64,000 nucleotides of DNA, from contig OY856188.1 in assembly GCA_963693315.1 (NCBI GenBank), forward strand, positions 157,436,018 through 157,500,017. Reading direction: 5' to 3'. The notes below the pieces were generated by a model, which saw nothing but the letters and a program-made list of their open reading frames with translations, was not told the origin of the DNA and ran no database searches. This DNA is from Diogma glabrata (taxonomy: Eukaryota; Arthropoda; Insecta; Diptera; Cylindrotomidae). Position 1 is the first letter of the stretch. Each line of letters begins with the position of its first letter. Positions 54,448 through 64,000 of the stretch are shown piece after piece. A program made the translations under genes and the position numbers.

Positions 54448-56343
54448 TTGGCAAATATCCCAAAAAATAAATATGCCACGAGGAGTTCATACTTTTTAAA
54501 GAAAAAGTGGGTTCCAGCAGCGAAAGACCAAATTTATAAATATGTTATAAAACCCGATGATATCCAAGGTTCATCAAAAGAAACTGACTCTCACGTTGAT
54601 GCAACGAATGTTTCAGAGAATATTGGCTCATCTTCAGAAAGTAACAGCAACAATACAGAATTAGTAATGATAACCTATGATGAAGACAAATTAGAAAGAA
54701 ATACTGAAAATGACAGTGATAATGCTGCTAATGCTTCTACTATCGAAGACAGTATTTGCATGGGTGAATCACTTCAGGACTTAAGAGATGTATCACATTG
54801 GAATATACTCGTCTCTGATAATGTTCGCATTGAAATCATAAAAAAGGAAGTGAACATTTTCAAAATAGAGAAGGGCCGTTTGTTACTGTATCTAGACACG
54901 GGTTAGACAAAAAAGGTGATGTTCGCCACCTTTCTAATGAATGGTATTATAACGTGATACTTTATGGTGAAAAAAGTCAGCGGTCATGGATGGTTTATTG
55001 TCCTTTAAATAACAACCTGTACTGCTTCTGCTGTCGTATATCAGCTGTCACCAACAGTAATAATACAAAATCTACGACTGGATTTCAGAAGTGGTGGAAG
55101 CTAAATCCCAAAGTAACCGACCATGAAACTTCAAATGAACATCTGGAGAATTTAGAAAAGTGGAAAACATTAGAAATGAGGTTAAAATTTCATAAAACTA
55201 ATGCTGAGTCTCCTCATTGCAATTAAAAGATAATGAAAAACAGAAGTGGAAACATCTTTAAACCAGATTAATGGATATAACTTTGTTTTTATCTAAACAA
55301 AACCTAGCATTTCGTTGACATGATGAAGGATAAAGTTCTTTAAATAAAGGCAATCTATTGTCAAAGTATGATGTGGTGTTAAAAGAACACATTTTGAATT
55401 TGGAGCATGGTAAATCACTAAAAGTATCATATTTGTCACCAGATATACAAAATGACTTCATAAATGTTTTAGCAAACCACGTAAAGTTTAAGCTTGTCAA
55501 CGAAATTAAATCGGTTAAATATTTTGGAATTATGTTTGATAGCACACCTGACATCTCACATATTGATCAGATGTCAGAAGTGATTTGTTGTGTGAAAATT
55601 GATGGTAGAAAAGTGGAAATCAAGGAAGTATTCCTTGGATTTTTTCCTTTACATGGAAAAAAGCCGCTGATTTAAGCGATGAAATTCTTACACTGAAAAA
55701 AAAATTGAAGTAATGACAACCTCATCTCGAAGTTGGCAGTTTATTATTCATGCAAAGAAAAGTTATTTACAAACAATTTCACCGTGATTGGGACAACTAA
55801 TTAGTACTCAGTAACATTTTCCTGACAACAACATGAGGTTTATTTAAAATATAAAGGGTTTTAATCGAATATAACAGTAGTTGAAAAAAGTTAATAACTA
55901 TTTCCATAAAAACATATTTCTTTGGCCTTATATCATGAATTTTTCATTTTAAAATTTAAGTATTTGAGATTAATTGAACTATATTTTATTTTCACATAAA
56001 TATTTCATGTGATTGTCTCAACTACATCGGCTTATCATTGTACAGTTGTTGAATCAATATCGTAGTTCGATTCACCATATCTGCCCGCACGATGAGGTTG
56101 AGACAACTGCATTTCGATTGGAAATAATACATGTTTTTTCAGTGCAAAAATCTTGAAAATGACGGTATAGATCTTATGAATTGTCGTTCCCAAAGTTATG
56201 ATAATGCAGCTGTTATGAGTAGAATATATGGAGAAGTGCAAGCTATTATTAAAGCAAAAAATAACAAAGCAATTTTTGTGGGCTACAGTTTCAGCAAATT
56301 AAAATTAATTAAAAATTACTTGCGGGCAACAATGACACAATGA
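54448..56343 (+). pseudogene. TTF/ZMYM1-type hAT transposase, decayed and interrupted
   Basis: Readable in pieces. 54448-54906: low-complexity acidic N-terminus (MANIPKNKYATRSSYF). 54890-55226: TTF-type zinc region (LSNEWYYNVILYGEKSQRSWM, YCFCCRISAV, TSNEHLENLEKW). 55340-55675: DUF4371-like core (LLSKYDVVLKEHILNL, FGIMFDSTPDISHIDQMSEV, EVFLGFFPLHGKK). 56145-56343: NCRSQSYDNAAVMS and VQAIIKAKNNKA. Stops and frame changes separate the pieces, and a 454-bp MITE sits between the last two. The hAT C-terminal domain is missing. The best preserved DNA transposase in the window, but inactive. Confidence 0.8.
55691..56144. repeat. MITE inserted in the hAT transposase
   Basis: CACTGAAAAAA at both ends (55691 inward and 56144 inward), plus subterminal inverted GACAACCTCATC / GATGAGGTTGAGAC. 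It separates two pieces of transposase that are adjacent in relatives. No clear target duplication and no coding capacity. Confidence 0.75.
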
Positions 56344-56516
56344 AGCTTATTAATAATAATGCTCATTTGTATTAATTAAAAAAATATATAAATTACGTTT
56401 ATCGGCTTTTTATTATTATTGACAGTTTTTATTTTTGGGGTGACACCACAATATCCGCCCCGGGTGCCACCCATGCTAGCTACTCCACTGCCAAGATTGC
56501 AATCACTAATAAAGAT

Positions 56517-57612
<1,096 letters not shown>

Positions 57613-57695
57613 ATGATATGATGTTTGGCTTGCAAATTATTTAATTAAAAAAGTTTTTTGGTTAAAGCCAATTTTTGAATTATTTATTATTTATG

Positions 57696-57740
57696 TATCG
57701 ACAATTGTTTCGGTTTATTATAAAACCATCTTCAAGGATA
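57696..57740 (-). ncRNA. Hammerhead-ribozyme-like motif of the Penelope element (degenerate)
   Basis: On the minus strand the order is UAUC (stem I), CUUGAAGA (core, cf. CUGANGA, with one extra U), GGUUU-loop-AAACC (stem II), GAAA, a one-pair stem III with a 4-nt loop (C-AAUU-G), then GUC before GAUA (stem I). This is the layout of minimal type-I hammerheads described in Penelope-like elements. The inserted U probably abolishes or weakens cleavage. Confidence 0.5.
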
Positions 57741-58003
57741 TGTTATAAACAAAAAATTCTTTTACAAAAAATAAATCACTAATAATATTTAGACAAAAAA
57801 TTGACATAAATATCAAAAAAAAAATTAAATATTGTTTTGAAAAACTGACAATATAAAAAAAACGCTAGCTATAATTAAAAATATAAAAAAAGAAAAACAA
57901 ACAATTATACAATGTAAAAATTGAAAAAAGACTAAATATATGGTACTGACGATTGAAAATTTCTTTTCCAAATTACAATTTCTCAATATTTTAAAAATTA
58001 TTT

Positions 58004-58465
58004 TTAGTTGCGTAGAACAAAATCATAGGTGTTATTTAAAAAAGCTGTATCAGTTTGTATGTTCATACAATTATTATGTTGTTTAATACGTATCATTTCC
58101 AAAATCCGACGTTTGTTAAGGTTTTTTTCTCTATCCAAAATTTTAAAATTTTGGAGAGGTAAATTTACGCTACAGCTTCTTTTGCGGCTAGATAATGCGC
58201 TCATATTATCGATATTTTGTTTTTTTGCGTCATTAAGATGTTGTTTGACTCGTTTTCCTAGATACTGTTTTGTTTGCCCTATATATGATTTACCACATCC
58301 ACAATCAGCTTGATAAACCAAATTCGATTGAAGATTAATAGGAATTTTATCTTTTAATTTTGTAAAAATAGTGTTATGTAACGTCTTATTGGCTGTTCCC
58401 ACGACCTCAAAATTAAATTTTTCAACAAATGTTTTCTCCTGTGAGTCCCTCTTGTGCGAATTTGA
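58004..58465 (-). CDS. Penelope-like C-terminal region with GIY-YIG endonuclease (partial)
   Basis: The frame is open from about 58465 (KRDSQEKTFVEKFNFEVV) to a stop at 58004. GIY-YIG motifs: LVYQADCGCGKSYIGQT and the downstream catalytic-type Arg/His in LGKRVKQHLND, then a His-Asn-rich end. In Penelope-like elements this domain follows the telomerase-like RT and nicks target DNA. The coding sequence upstream is replaced by the LTR element at 58477, so the gene is truncated at its 5' side. The part present has no internal stop. Confidence 0.8.
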   Translation of the reverse strand, partial: SNSHKRDSQEKTFVEKFNFEVVGTANKTLHNTIFTKLKDKIPINLQSNLVYQADCGCGKSYIGQTKQYLGKRVKQHLNDAKKQNIDNMSALSSRKRSCSVNLPLQNFKILDREKNLNKRRILEMIRIKQHNNCMNIQTDTAFLNNTYDFVLRN

Positions 58466-58476
58466 TTACGGAGTAT

Positions 58477-59105
58477 TGTTGTGCTACATATTAAACTATG
58501 TAGCAAATAACTCTAAACTCCAAAATTGTTAATTATTCAATTAAATTAATCGACTTATTACTCCCTATTTTGAAATTCAATTTTACTTGCATGCGCGAAA
58601 TTATTCCGAAATAATTACAAAAACTGTTTTGCGTTTAAGAAATAATTATGTATTGTTAATTTTACTTTTACATATTTTGAAATTCAATTTTACTTGCTTG
58701 CGCGAAATTATTTCGAAATAATTATAAAAAATATTTTGCGTTTAAGAAATAATAAATTGTTTTGACAACTTAACAAAAATCAGAAATCGATTTGGAGTCA
58801 AGAATAATAGAGAGTCAATAAAACAGTTAGAATTCATTCAGTTAGAGTTTAAGCAAGACGTTTCAGTTTTTTCAATCGGTTAAGTTAATAAGTGATTAAT
58901 TTTAGTTAGTTAGTAAACCGTCAGTATAAGTTTTTCTTGTTAGCTCAATATAAAATTAGTGTTTTTAAATAATATAAATAAATGTTTTAAATAACATAAT
59001 AACATAAATTATTGGAATATAAATTTAATCTCCTGTGTATGTTTTTGTATGTATTCAGTGTTACAAAGTGTGAAGGTAATATTAAAGGTGCTCGAGGTCA
59101 TAACA
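58477..59105 (+). repeat. 5' LTR (629 bp) with internal 107-bp tandem duplication
   Basis: Starts TGTTGTGCTACATA and ends CATAACA. GCTACATA-TTAAAC-TATGTAGC at the start can form an 8-bp hairpin. Two units starting TATTTTGAAATTC at 58566 and 58673 form a U3 tandem duplication, with GCGCGAAATTATT(C/T)CGAAATAATTA in each. Confidence 0.88.
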
Positions 59106-59106
59106 C

Positions 59107-59605
59107 TGGCGCAGTTGATAGTCCTCTTGTATTTCAAGAGAGAATAATAAAAACAATAAATATAAGAAACTGTGAGCAAAAAGAAATCTAGAAAATTTCT
59201 TGAAGTTGTTTTAAATCTTCACACACTTCGACACATAAAATAGCTCAGAGAAAAACAAACATTCAGAAGCTAAACAGTGCTGTGCTAAAAAACAATTCAG
59301 TGACCACTAATAGTTATCGCAAAACTGTGTATGTAGTGCTTAAAAGCAAGTCGTTAAAAATTAAGATTCATACCAACAGTGAAATTTATTTATTAAAAAT
59401 ACAGTACAAACAGTAAATACATATAGTTTGTTGCTATTTAAACAAAAAACATTTAATTCGATATCAAAAGTTATCATTTCATATAATGAAAATTGTGTAT
59501 AACATTATATAATTTCAAAACACCGGGAAGGAGCCTTAAAACTGCATATAGTTTAGTTGTTTGTTTTAAAAACATTGTTACTCATTACAAATTACAAGTT
59601 CCTGA
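59107..59605 (+). other. Primer binding site and leader
   Basis: TGGCGCAGTTGATAGTCC (59107-59124) directly follows the LTR; TGGCGCAGT suggests a tRNA-Ser primer. The remaining ~480 bp is non-coding leader. Confidence 0.7.
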
Positions 59606-60271
59606 ATGAGTACATCCAGCGATTCAGATTCAGCATTTTACAACCTCCGAAGCAGAACAGATATTACAAGATCAGCTACACGAAGTAGAAGAAGAAAGTC
59701 TAAACCAACATCATCTCAAGGTTCTACAGGTACTGTTTTAAATTTAAGTAATAATAGTGATATTGAAGATCTCATAGATTTAGCTAGTCAAACACAAATA
59801 ATTTTAAATAATATAGAAATAGAAAGCAAATTTAATTTCGAAATGACAAACGTAGATACTTTAAAGCAGGTTCAAACCATTCCCACCTTCAGTGGAGAAC
59901 GAACACCTACGTTAGAGGAGAACTTACAAATTTTTTTGTATAATTCTAGTATCATATACAACAATCTAAGCAATGACCAAAAACCTGTTTTTATGACTTA
60001 TATTTACAGTCGTTTTCGCGGGGATGCTTTTATGCTTTTGAATAATTTAAAACCGTTTAAGGAATTTTCAGCATTAAAAAAATTTTTAAGTGATCATTTT
60101 TATCCAACAAAAACCACGATTGATCTAACTAGAGACTTAATAAACTGCCGACAGTTTCCACATGAAACGGTATTAACATACTCCGAAAGAATCCAGACCT
60201 TACTAAATCAAACAGTGAATGCAGTGAGAGGTAAATACTCGAAAGTAATGACGCATTTGTTAAAGAAATAA
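59606..60271 (+). CDS. Gag, N-terminal and capsid part (first frame)
   Basis: Starts MSTSSDSDSAFYNLRSR at 59606 with a basic segment (TRSRRRKSK). Residues about 85-205 form a capsid-like region (IPTFSGERTPTLEENLQIF, FRGDAFMLLNNLKPF, LTYSERIQTLLNQ) of the Gypsy type. Homology-like sequence leaves this frame at about 60241 and continues one base back as SNDAFVKEIKSYAINAFKVG. The last ~11 codons of this frame are therefore not genuine, and a single-base indel separates the two Gag parts. Confidence 0.8.
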   Translation: MSTSSDSDSAFYNLRSRTDITRSATRSRRRKSKPTSSQGSTGTVLNLSNNSDIEDLIDLASQTQIILNNIEIESKFNFEMTNVDTLKQVQTIPTFSGERTPTLEENLQIFLYNSSIIYNNLSNDQKPVFMTYIYSRFRGDAFMLLNNLKPFKEFSALKKFLSDHFYPTKTTIDLTRDLINCRQFPHETVLTYSERIQTLLNQTVNAVRGKYSKVMTHLLKK

Positions 60272-61152
60272 AATCATACGCAATAAATGCCTTTAAAGTT
60301 GGACTATCGCACCCTACCATACGACAGACGATAATAGGTTCTAGTGAAACACAACTGGAAAATTTAATAAAACAGGCATTACAAACAGAACTGTTATTAA
60401 ATTATTCCAGAAACAACACCATTTACGAACTGACTGGTTTTCCTTTTCCCACACCAGAAGCGAGCATAAAAAATGATCTGAATAATTTAAATAAAGAATT
60501 TAATAATTTTTCTTTAAATAACCCTCCATTAAACTACCCTCTGATAAAGCCAAGCTCACCACCATCTCAATATTACGCTGACCAACAGCCAAACTATCTT
60601 TTGCCAAATAATGATTTTAATAAATTTTCTTTAAATAACCCTCCATTACATTACCCTTTGATAAACCCGAACTCACCACCATCTCAATACTACTCTCACC
60701 AACAGCCAAACTATCATTTGCCACCTGCACCCGCATACCCCAGTGCAGTTAAAACTGAACCCGGTATTCTGCCTCAGGTATATCACTACCAACAACAGCC
60801 ATTTAGGGAATATAAAAACTTTACATGTTATTCCTGTAATAGACCCGGCCATATTGCAATGGAATGCAACTATAGACAGCCACCAATCCAGCAAAGATTT
60901 AACAACTCTGATTCAGGACGACATCTACAAAAACACAATACCGCACATTATTATAATCAACGTCACCAGGTAATAAATAACGGTTACCCAAATAACAATA
61001 AAACAACAAAATGTGACTTCTGCGGCAGAACAAGTCATACGGTGGAAGAGTGCTTCCAAAAGAAAAAGTGGGAACATCAAAACTCAAACTCGGGAAACTC
61101 CCAGGGCTCGACTTGCAACCCACAAGTCGAAGCCAGACATTTACAAGGCTAA
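60241..61152 (+). CDS. Gag, C-terminal part: Pro-rich repeats and two CCHC knuckles (second frame)
   Basis: Continues the capsid (NAFKVGLSHPTIRQTIIG), then a proline/tyrosine-rich region with a 39-residue tandem duplication (NNPPLNYPL and NNPPLHYPL units, period 117 bp from 60502 to 60619). Two zinc knuckles follow, CYSCNRPGHIAMEC and CDFCGRTSHTVEEC, for RNA packaging. An in-frame G GGA AAC heptamer lies 18 codons before the stop and leads into the protease frame. Confidence 0.8.
   Translation, partial: ESNDAFVKEIKSYAINAFKVGLSHPTIRQTIIGSSETQLENLIKQALQTELLLNYSRNNTIYELTGFPFPTPEASIKNDLNNLNKEFNNFSLNNPPLNYPLIKPSSPPSQYYADQQPNYLLPNNDFNKFSLNNPPLHYPLINPNSPPSQYYSHQQPNYHLPPAPAYPSAVKTEPGILPQVYHYQQQPFREYKNFTCYSCNRPGHIAMECNYRQPPIQQRFNNSDSGRHLQKHNTAHYYNQRHQVINNGYPNNNKTTKCDFCGRTSHTVEECFQKKKWEHQNSNSGNSQGSTCNPQVEARHLQG
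61092..61098 (+). promoter_or_regulatory. -1 ribosomal frameshift heptamer G GGA AAC
   Basis: Gag codons read TCG GGA AAC, the canonical register. G GGA AAC is a known retroviral gag-pro shift site. Slipping back one base gives exactly the protease frame. Confidence 0.85.
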
Positions 61153-61544
61153 TAACGGGTACGGACTCCAGTCAAACAGCTCAACCAAATACACAAGCAC
61201 CAATGCAAATTCTTTCAAATCTACACTCAACATATTATAAATATTTAGGTCCCATTTCAAATAATGCAGAAATACAAATTCCTCTGTATATAACTTCCTA
61301 TAATACTATAAATATGATAGTCGACACTGGTGCGGATATATCTATAATTAAAGTGAGCAAACTGAAACCTGAAACCATCATAGATACCTCAACAAGCATC
61401 AACTTCAAGGGAATACAGGGTACGAAAACTGAAACGTTAGGGACTACACAGGGATTCTTCTTCAACAATCCAAATCTGGGGATGCACATTCCATGTGGTA
61501 AGAGATCACATACTCGATATAAACGCAGACGGAATCCTCGGTAG
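61096..61544 (+). CDS. Protease domain, first part (frameshift product)
   Basis: Entered by -1 frameshift from gag, it reads KLPGLDLQPTSRSQ and on to YLGPISNNAEIQIPLYI. The aspartic protease active site is NMIVDTGADISII (about 61312-61350). Near 61490 the homologous sequence moves to another frame (HVVRDHILDINADGILGRDF), so the end of this frame is spurious and the protease is split by a small indel. Confidence 0.82.
61105..61134 (+). promoter_or_regulatory. Stem-loop downstream of the frameshift site
   Basis: GGCTCGACTTG (61105-61115) pairs with CAAGTCGAAGCC (61123-61134) around a 7-nt loop: 11 base pairs with one bulged A. It starts 6 nt after the heptamer, the optimal spacing for stimulating -1 shifting. 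Confidence 0.85.
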
Positions 61545-62355
61545 GGATTTCATTATGAACAAGGTTAAACTCGATTGTATAAACAATACTTTTGAAATCT
61601 CAAAAAAAGATTATAAGCCTGATTCTATAGAAATTTCATCAAAAGATAAATTATTTAGTAAAAAGTCGGAAGATGAATTTTCGAATGAATCGAGCTTACA
61701 ATGTTATACAAGAGACACTGACGGAATTCATAAAAACGACTGTAGGTCTAAATCCGTTGACTCTTCATCTATAGGGAAAATATTTAGTAAAAAGCCCAAT
61801 GATGAAATTTTAGGAGAATCGGAATCAGCGTCTTCTACAAATATTATTGTACAAGTCCAAGAATGTGATTTTACCTCTGACTCCAGTGATTTTACATCTG
61901 TAGATAAATTGTTTAAAACAAAATTTGAAGATGAAATATTAAAAGAATTAACACCGCCGACTCCAAAAATGTACCTTGCAGATATCATTATAAGCTCAAG
62001 AATACCCCATAGAAAAACTAAACTGGTCGAATTATCTTTTTCCAAAGATTTAACTGGTCAATTCCTACGCGTGAATAAAGAAATTTTACCAGGTGTTTTT
62101 GCTACCAACTCTCTCAGCAAAGTGAAAAGCGAAAGAATCTGCACTGCAATAACAAACACACAACCTAATGATGCAAACATCAAAAACTTTATACCTACAC
62201 TCACACTCCTCCAAAATTATGATAGAATTAATAAGACAAACGATGCAAACATCGAACATTTTCAACAAATTTCAAAGTCTTCGAACGAACTTCCTCTAAA
62301 CCCAAAACCTAACAAGACAATCCAAAACACCGAAATTTATAATGATCCACCGTAG
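61485..62355 (+). CDS. Protease end and pre-RT extension; terminates before any RT
   Basis: Starts with the protease end (HVVRDHILDINADGILGRDF), then a Ser/Asp/Lys-rich linker with three imperfect repeats built around DSIEISSKDKLFSKK, SVDSSSIGKIFSKK and TSVDKLFKTK. It continues with the segment that precedes RT in Gypsy Pol proteins (KTKLVELSFSKDLTGQFLRV, ILPGVFATNSLSKV). TAG at 62353 stops it where RT should begin. Nothing downstream encodes RT, RNase H or IN. Confidence 0.78.
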
Positions 62356-63780
62356 AGTAATAAGTTAATCTTTTAAGGAAAGTCAATAAGTTAATCTTTC
62401 TCCAATTTTTTAATTTTAAAACAATAATGCATTTGTCATTTCTGAATTTAGTTTCGTTAAAAATTTAGTCAAGGCTAAGTTTGTTTTCAATTTCTTATTT
62501 CTAAAAACTAAACAAAAACTAACATTTATTAATACTAATGCCTTGTTCAAATTAAGGTTATTTTAAGACCTTAAGTCCTTAACTTACATTGAATGCATCC
62601 ATGTGTCGGCAAAGTAGAGCGAAAGACATTAAATTTCTAATGACATTAAAAAAGACCATTTAGACCTTAATTGTCATTTTAATGTTTTTACTTCTATAGC
62701 AAATTCATGTTTTTTATAGTTTAAATTTATTTTTGGAGTTTTATTATATTGTTAGACATTCTTCATCAAAAAAATTCATTTCATTAGAAAAATTGCAGTT
62801 GGCTGGGAGGAAATATTTTGTATTTTTTTAATAATTTGGTTTAATATTTTAGCCATTTTTCTTTTTATTAGAGTTTAACCTCCAATTAGGGTTAAACAAT
62901 TTGAATAATTAATTAAAGTAAAACCAAATTTGTATATTTTTCTAACAATCATTTAATTATATTATCTTATGAAGGAACATCATGAATCTTATGAAGGAAA
63001 ATGAAATGTCAAAATGATATTAATTAGAACGGTGGTGTTAAAAGACAATAGCAATAAGCTTAAAAGACTACTTTATCGATAAATTTAAATACCGTAAATT
63101 GTCCGAAGCCTAAGATAGGTAGGCTAATTGTAATTAAAGTAGAAAAGTCTTTTATATTTAATGCAATCAATAGAATCAATCATACTCTAATTTAATTTTT
63201 TACTTAATCCAATCATAAGTTAATCATAAAATCAGTTTCTTTTTACCTTAAAATTTCTTTTCTGTTTCGTATATTTTAAATCTTTCCAATGCATATTAAG
63301 TTTGTTTTCATTTAAATTATAAATTAAAAGACAAAATGCAACGCAAACAAAAATATTTTTATTTACCATATACTTGCAGTCAGTATAGGAATTGAATTAC
63401 ATTTCAATTTTTATTAATTAAATAATTTCAAGTTCATAATAAATAAGTAAGTAGGTTATTGTTAAGATAGGTCAGTAAAATAAAACAGAAATTAACATAA
63501 GAATTATTTACCAGTTCAAAACTGAATTATATTTTTTTTCTTTAATAAGGTTTAGGTATTATTAATTTAACTTAATTAATTGAATTCTTAATTTAATTTA
63601 ACGTTTAGGTTTAAATAATAATTATTGTAATATTCTATTTTTATGAAACTCGTTAAAATTCTTATCTGATAGTCATTAAACAAAAATTGAATTTGGAAAA
63701 TAAAGTAATAAGTACATTTTTTCAAAATATTATATTGAATAAAACAAAAATTTACTTTTTCTATCGCAATCGCAAATTTA
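62356..63780 (+). other. 1.4 kb non-coding 3' region of the Gag-PR element
   Basis: AT-rich, with no RT, RH, IN or env motifs in any frame. It may contain remnants of the autonomous element's 3' end, but nothing is recognisable. Ends at the purine tract. Confidence 0.7.
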
Positions 63781-63797
63781 AAAAAAAAGAGGGGAAG

Positions 63798-64000
63798 TGT
63801 TGTGCTACATATTAAACTATGTAGCAAATAACTCTAAACTCCAAAATTGTTAATTATTCAATTAAATTAATCGACTTATTACTCCCTATTTTGAAATTCA
63901 ATTTTACTTGCATGCGCGAAATTATTCCGAAATAATTACAAAAACTGTTTTGCGTTTAAGAAATAATTATGTATTGTTAATTTTACTTTTACATATTTTG
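63798..64000 (+). repeat. 3' LTR, first 203 bp
   Basis: Identical to 58477-58679 across all visible bases; cut by the window edge. Confidence 0.9.

Larger units (their letters stand above)
53017..56490 (+). mobile_element. Third hAT element (TTF/ZMYM1-type) nested in the second
   Basis: CCAAGATT flanks both sides (53009-53016 and 56491-56498). Ends are CAGAGGCGTAGCTA and, inward from the right, CAGTGGAGTAGCTA, followed by G/C-rich subterminal DNA typical of this hAT group (GGGGGGG, GGTGGCACCC). It holds a Penelope fragment, a decayed transposase and a MITE. Confidence 0.87.
52083..56508. mobile_element. Second hAT element, ~0.94 kb plus a nested hAT
   Basis: ATAAAGAT flanks both sides (52075-52082 and 56509-56516). 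The TIR is TAGTGATTGCAA at both ends. ACCCGG motifs crowd the left end and 52985-53005. Removing the nested element 53017-56490 and its duplicate target leaves about 944 bp that still holds both ends of a BED-type hAT transposase. Confidence 0.85.
57640..58476 (-). mobile_element. Penelope-like element, 3' end
   Basis: Contains a GIY-YIG frame and, downstream on the minus strand, a hammerhead-like motif expected in Penelope pLTR regions. Its upstream end is cut by the LTR element at 58477, so the RT domain is not in view. Confidence 0.72.
58477..64000 (+). mobile_element. Gypsy-type LTR element with Gag and protease only; runs past the window end
   Basis: 5' LTR at 58477-59105. The 3' LTR starts at 63798 after the purine tract AAAAAAAAGAGGGGAAG (63781-63797), and its 203 visible bases equal the 5' LTR. 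Between them: primer site, leader, gag with CCHC knuckles, frameshift site, protease, a 280-residue extension, then 1.4 kb of non-coding DNA. No reverse transcriptase, RNase H or integrase is present. Confidence 0.9.

Noticed and set aside
60230..60275. Programmed frameshift inside Gag of the Gag-PR element
   Set aside because: No slippery heptamer at the frame change; a one-base indel is simpler.

Overview
The window is transposon-dense eukaryotic DNA. It is strongly AT-rich, has long (TA)n tracts, and shows no confident host gene. The element mix is Mdg1-like and Mag-like Gypsy, BEL/Pao, Jockey/CR1-type and (TAA)n-tailed LINEs, Penelope-like elements, several hAT elements, a Foldback-like palindrome and long-TIR DNA elements. 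This fits an insect, probably a brachyceran fly, and probably pericentromeric or another TE-rich compartment. Species cannot be read from the sequence.

Layout, left to right. 1-1243: 5' part of a minus-strand LTR element (SAP-domain Gag, tRNA-Leu-type PBS, probable LTR). 1491-2825: (TA)n and three ~320-bp tandem units. 3217-3996: perfect 54-bp inverted repeats enclosing an exon-like segment. 5187-8237: hAT-like element carrying a 5'-truncated LINE (family B, copy 1). 8246-12900: mostly unassigned AT-rich DNA, a SINE-like tRNA remnant and a partial long-TIR element. 12918-17201: full-length LINE with intact ORF1 and ORF2 and a 13-bp target duplication. 17735-18281: long hairpin plus a TIR end. 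18636-32243: one old LINE (family C) copy interrupted by a Gypsy element (18746-23950) and by a BEL/Pao element (24090-32180), whose two LTRs each hold another family C copy. 33130-36360: decayed family B LINE. 36369-39556: ~3.2-kb Foldback-like palindrome. 40452-51987: hAT element (8-bp TSD) holding a Mag-like Gypsy element (41406-46632, identical LTRs) and a long-TIR element (47319-49991, 8-bp TSD). 52083-56508: second hAT holding a third (53017-56490) with a TTF/ZMYM1-type transposase remnant. 57640-58476: Penelope-like 3' end with a hammerhead-like motif. 58477 to the end: Gypsy-type element with Gag and protease only.

The most interesting signals concern recently active but incomplete LTR elements. 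The 18746-23950 element has identical 343-bp LTRs, a 4-bp TSD and an open Gag/PR-IN coding structure, but reverse transcriptase and RNase H are cleanly missing. The 58477 element has Gag and PR but no RT or IN, and its two LTRs are identical over the 203 bp available. Both carry textbook -1 frameshift heptamers (A AAA AAC and G GGA AAC) in the correct frame, each followed at 6-7 nt by a potential stem. These look like non-autonomous elements copied in trans. The LINE at 12918-17201 is also notable: ORF1 and ORF2 share a frame and are separated only by one TAA, and the start of the endonuclease domain lies upstream of the first ORF2 ATG.

Several pol genes carry single-base frame breaks, some at homopolymers, so assembly indels must be considered before calling them dead.
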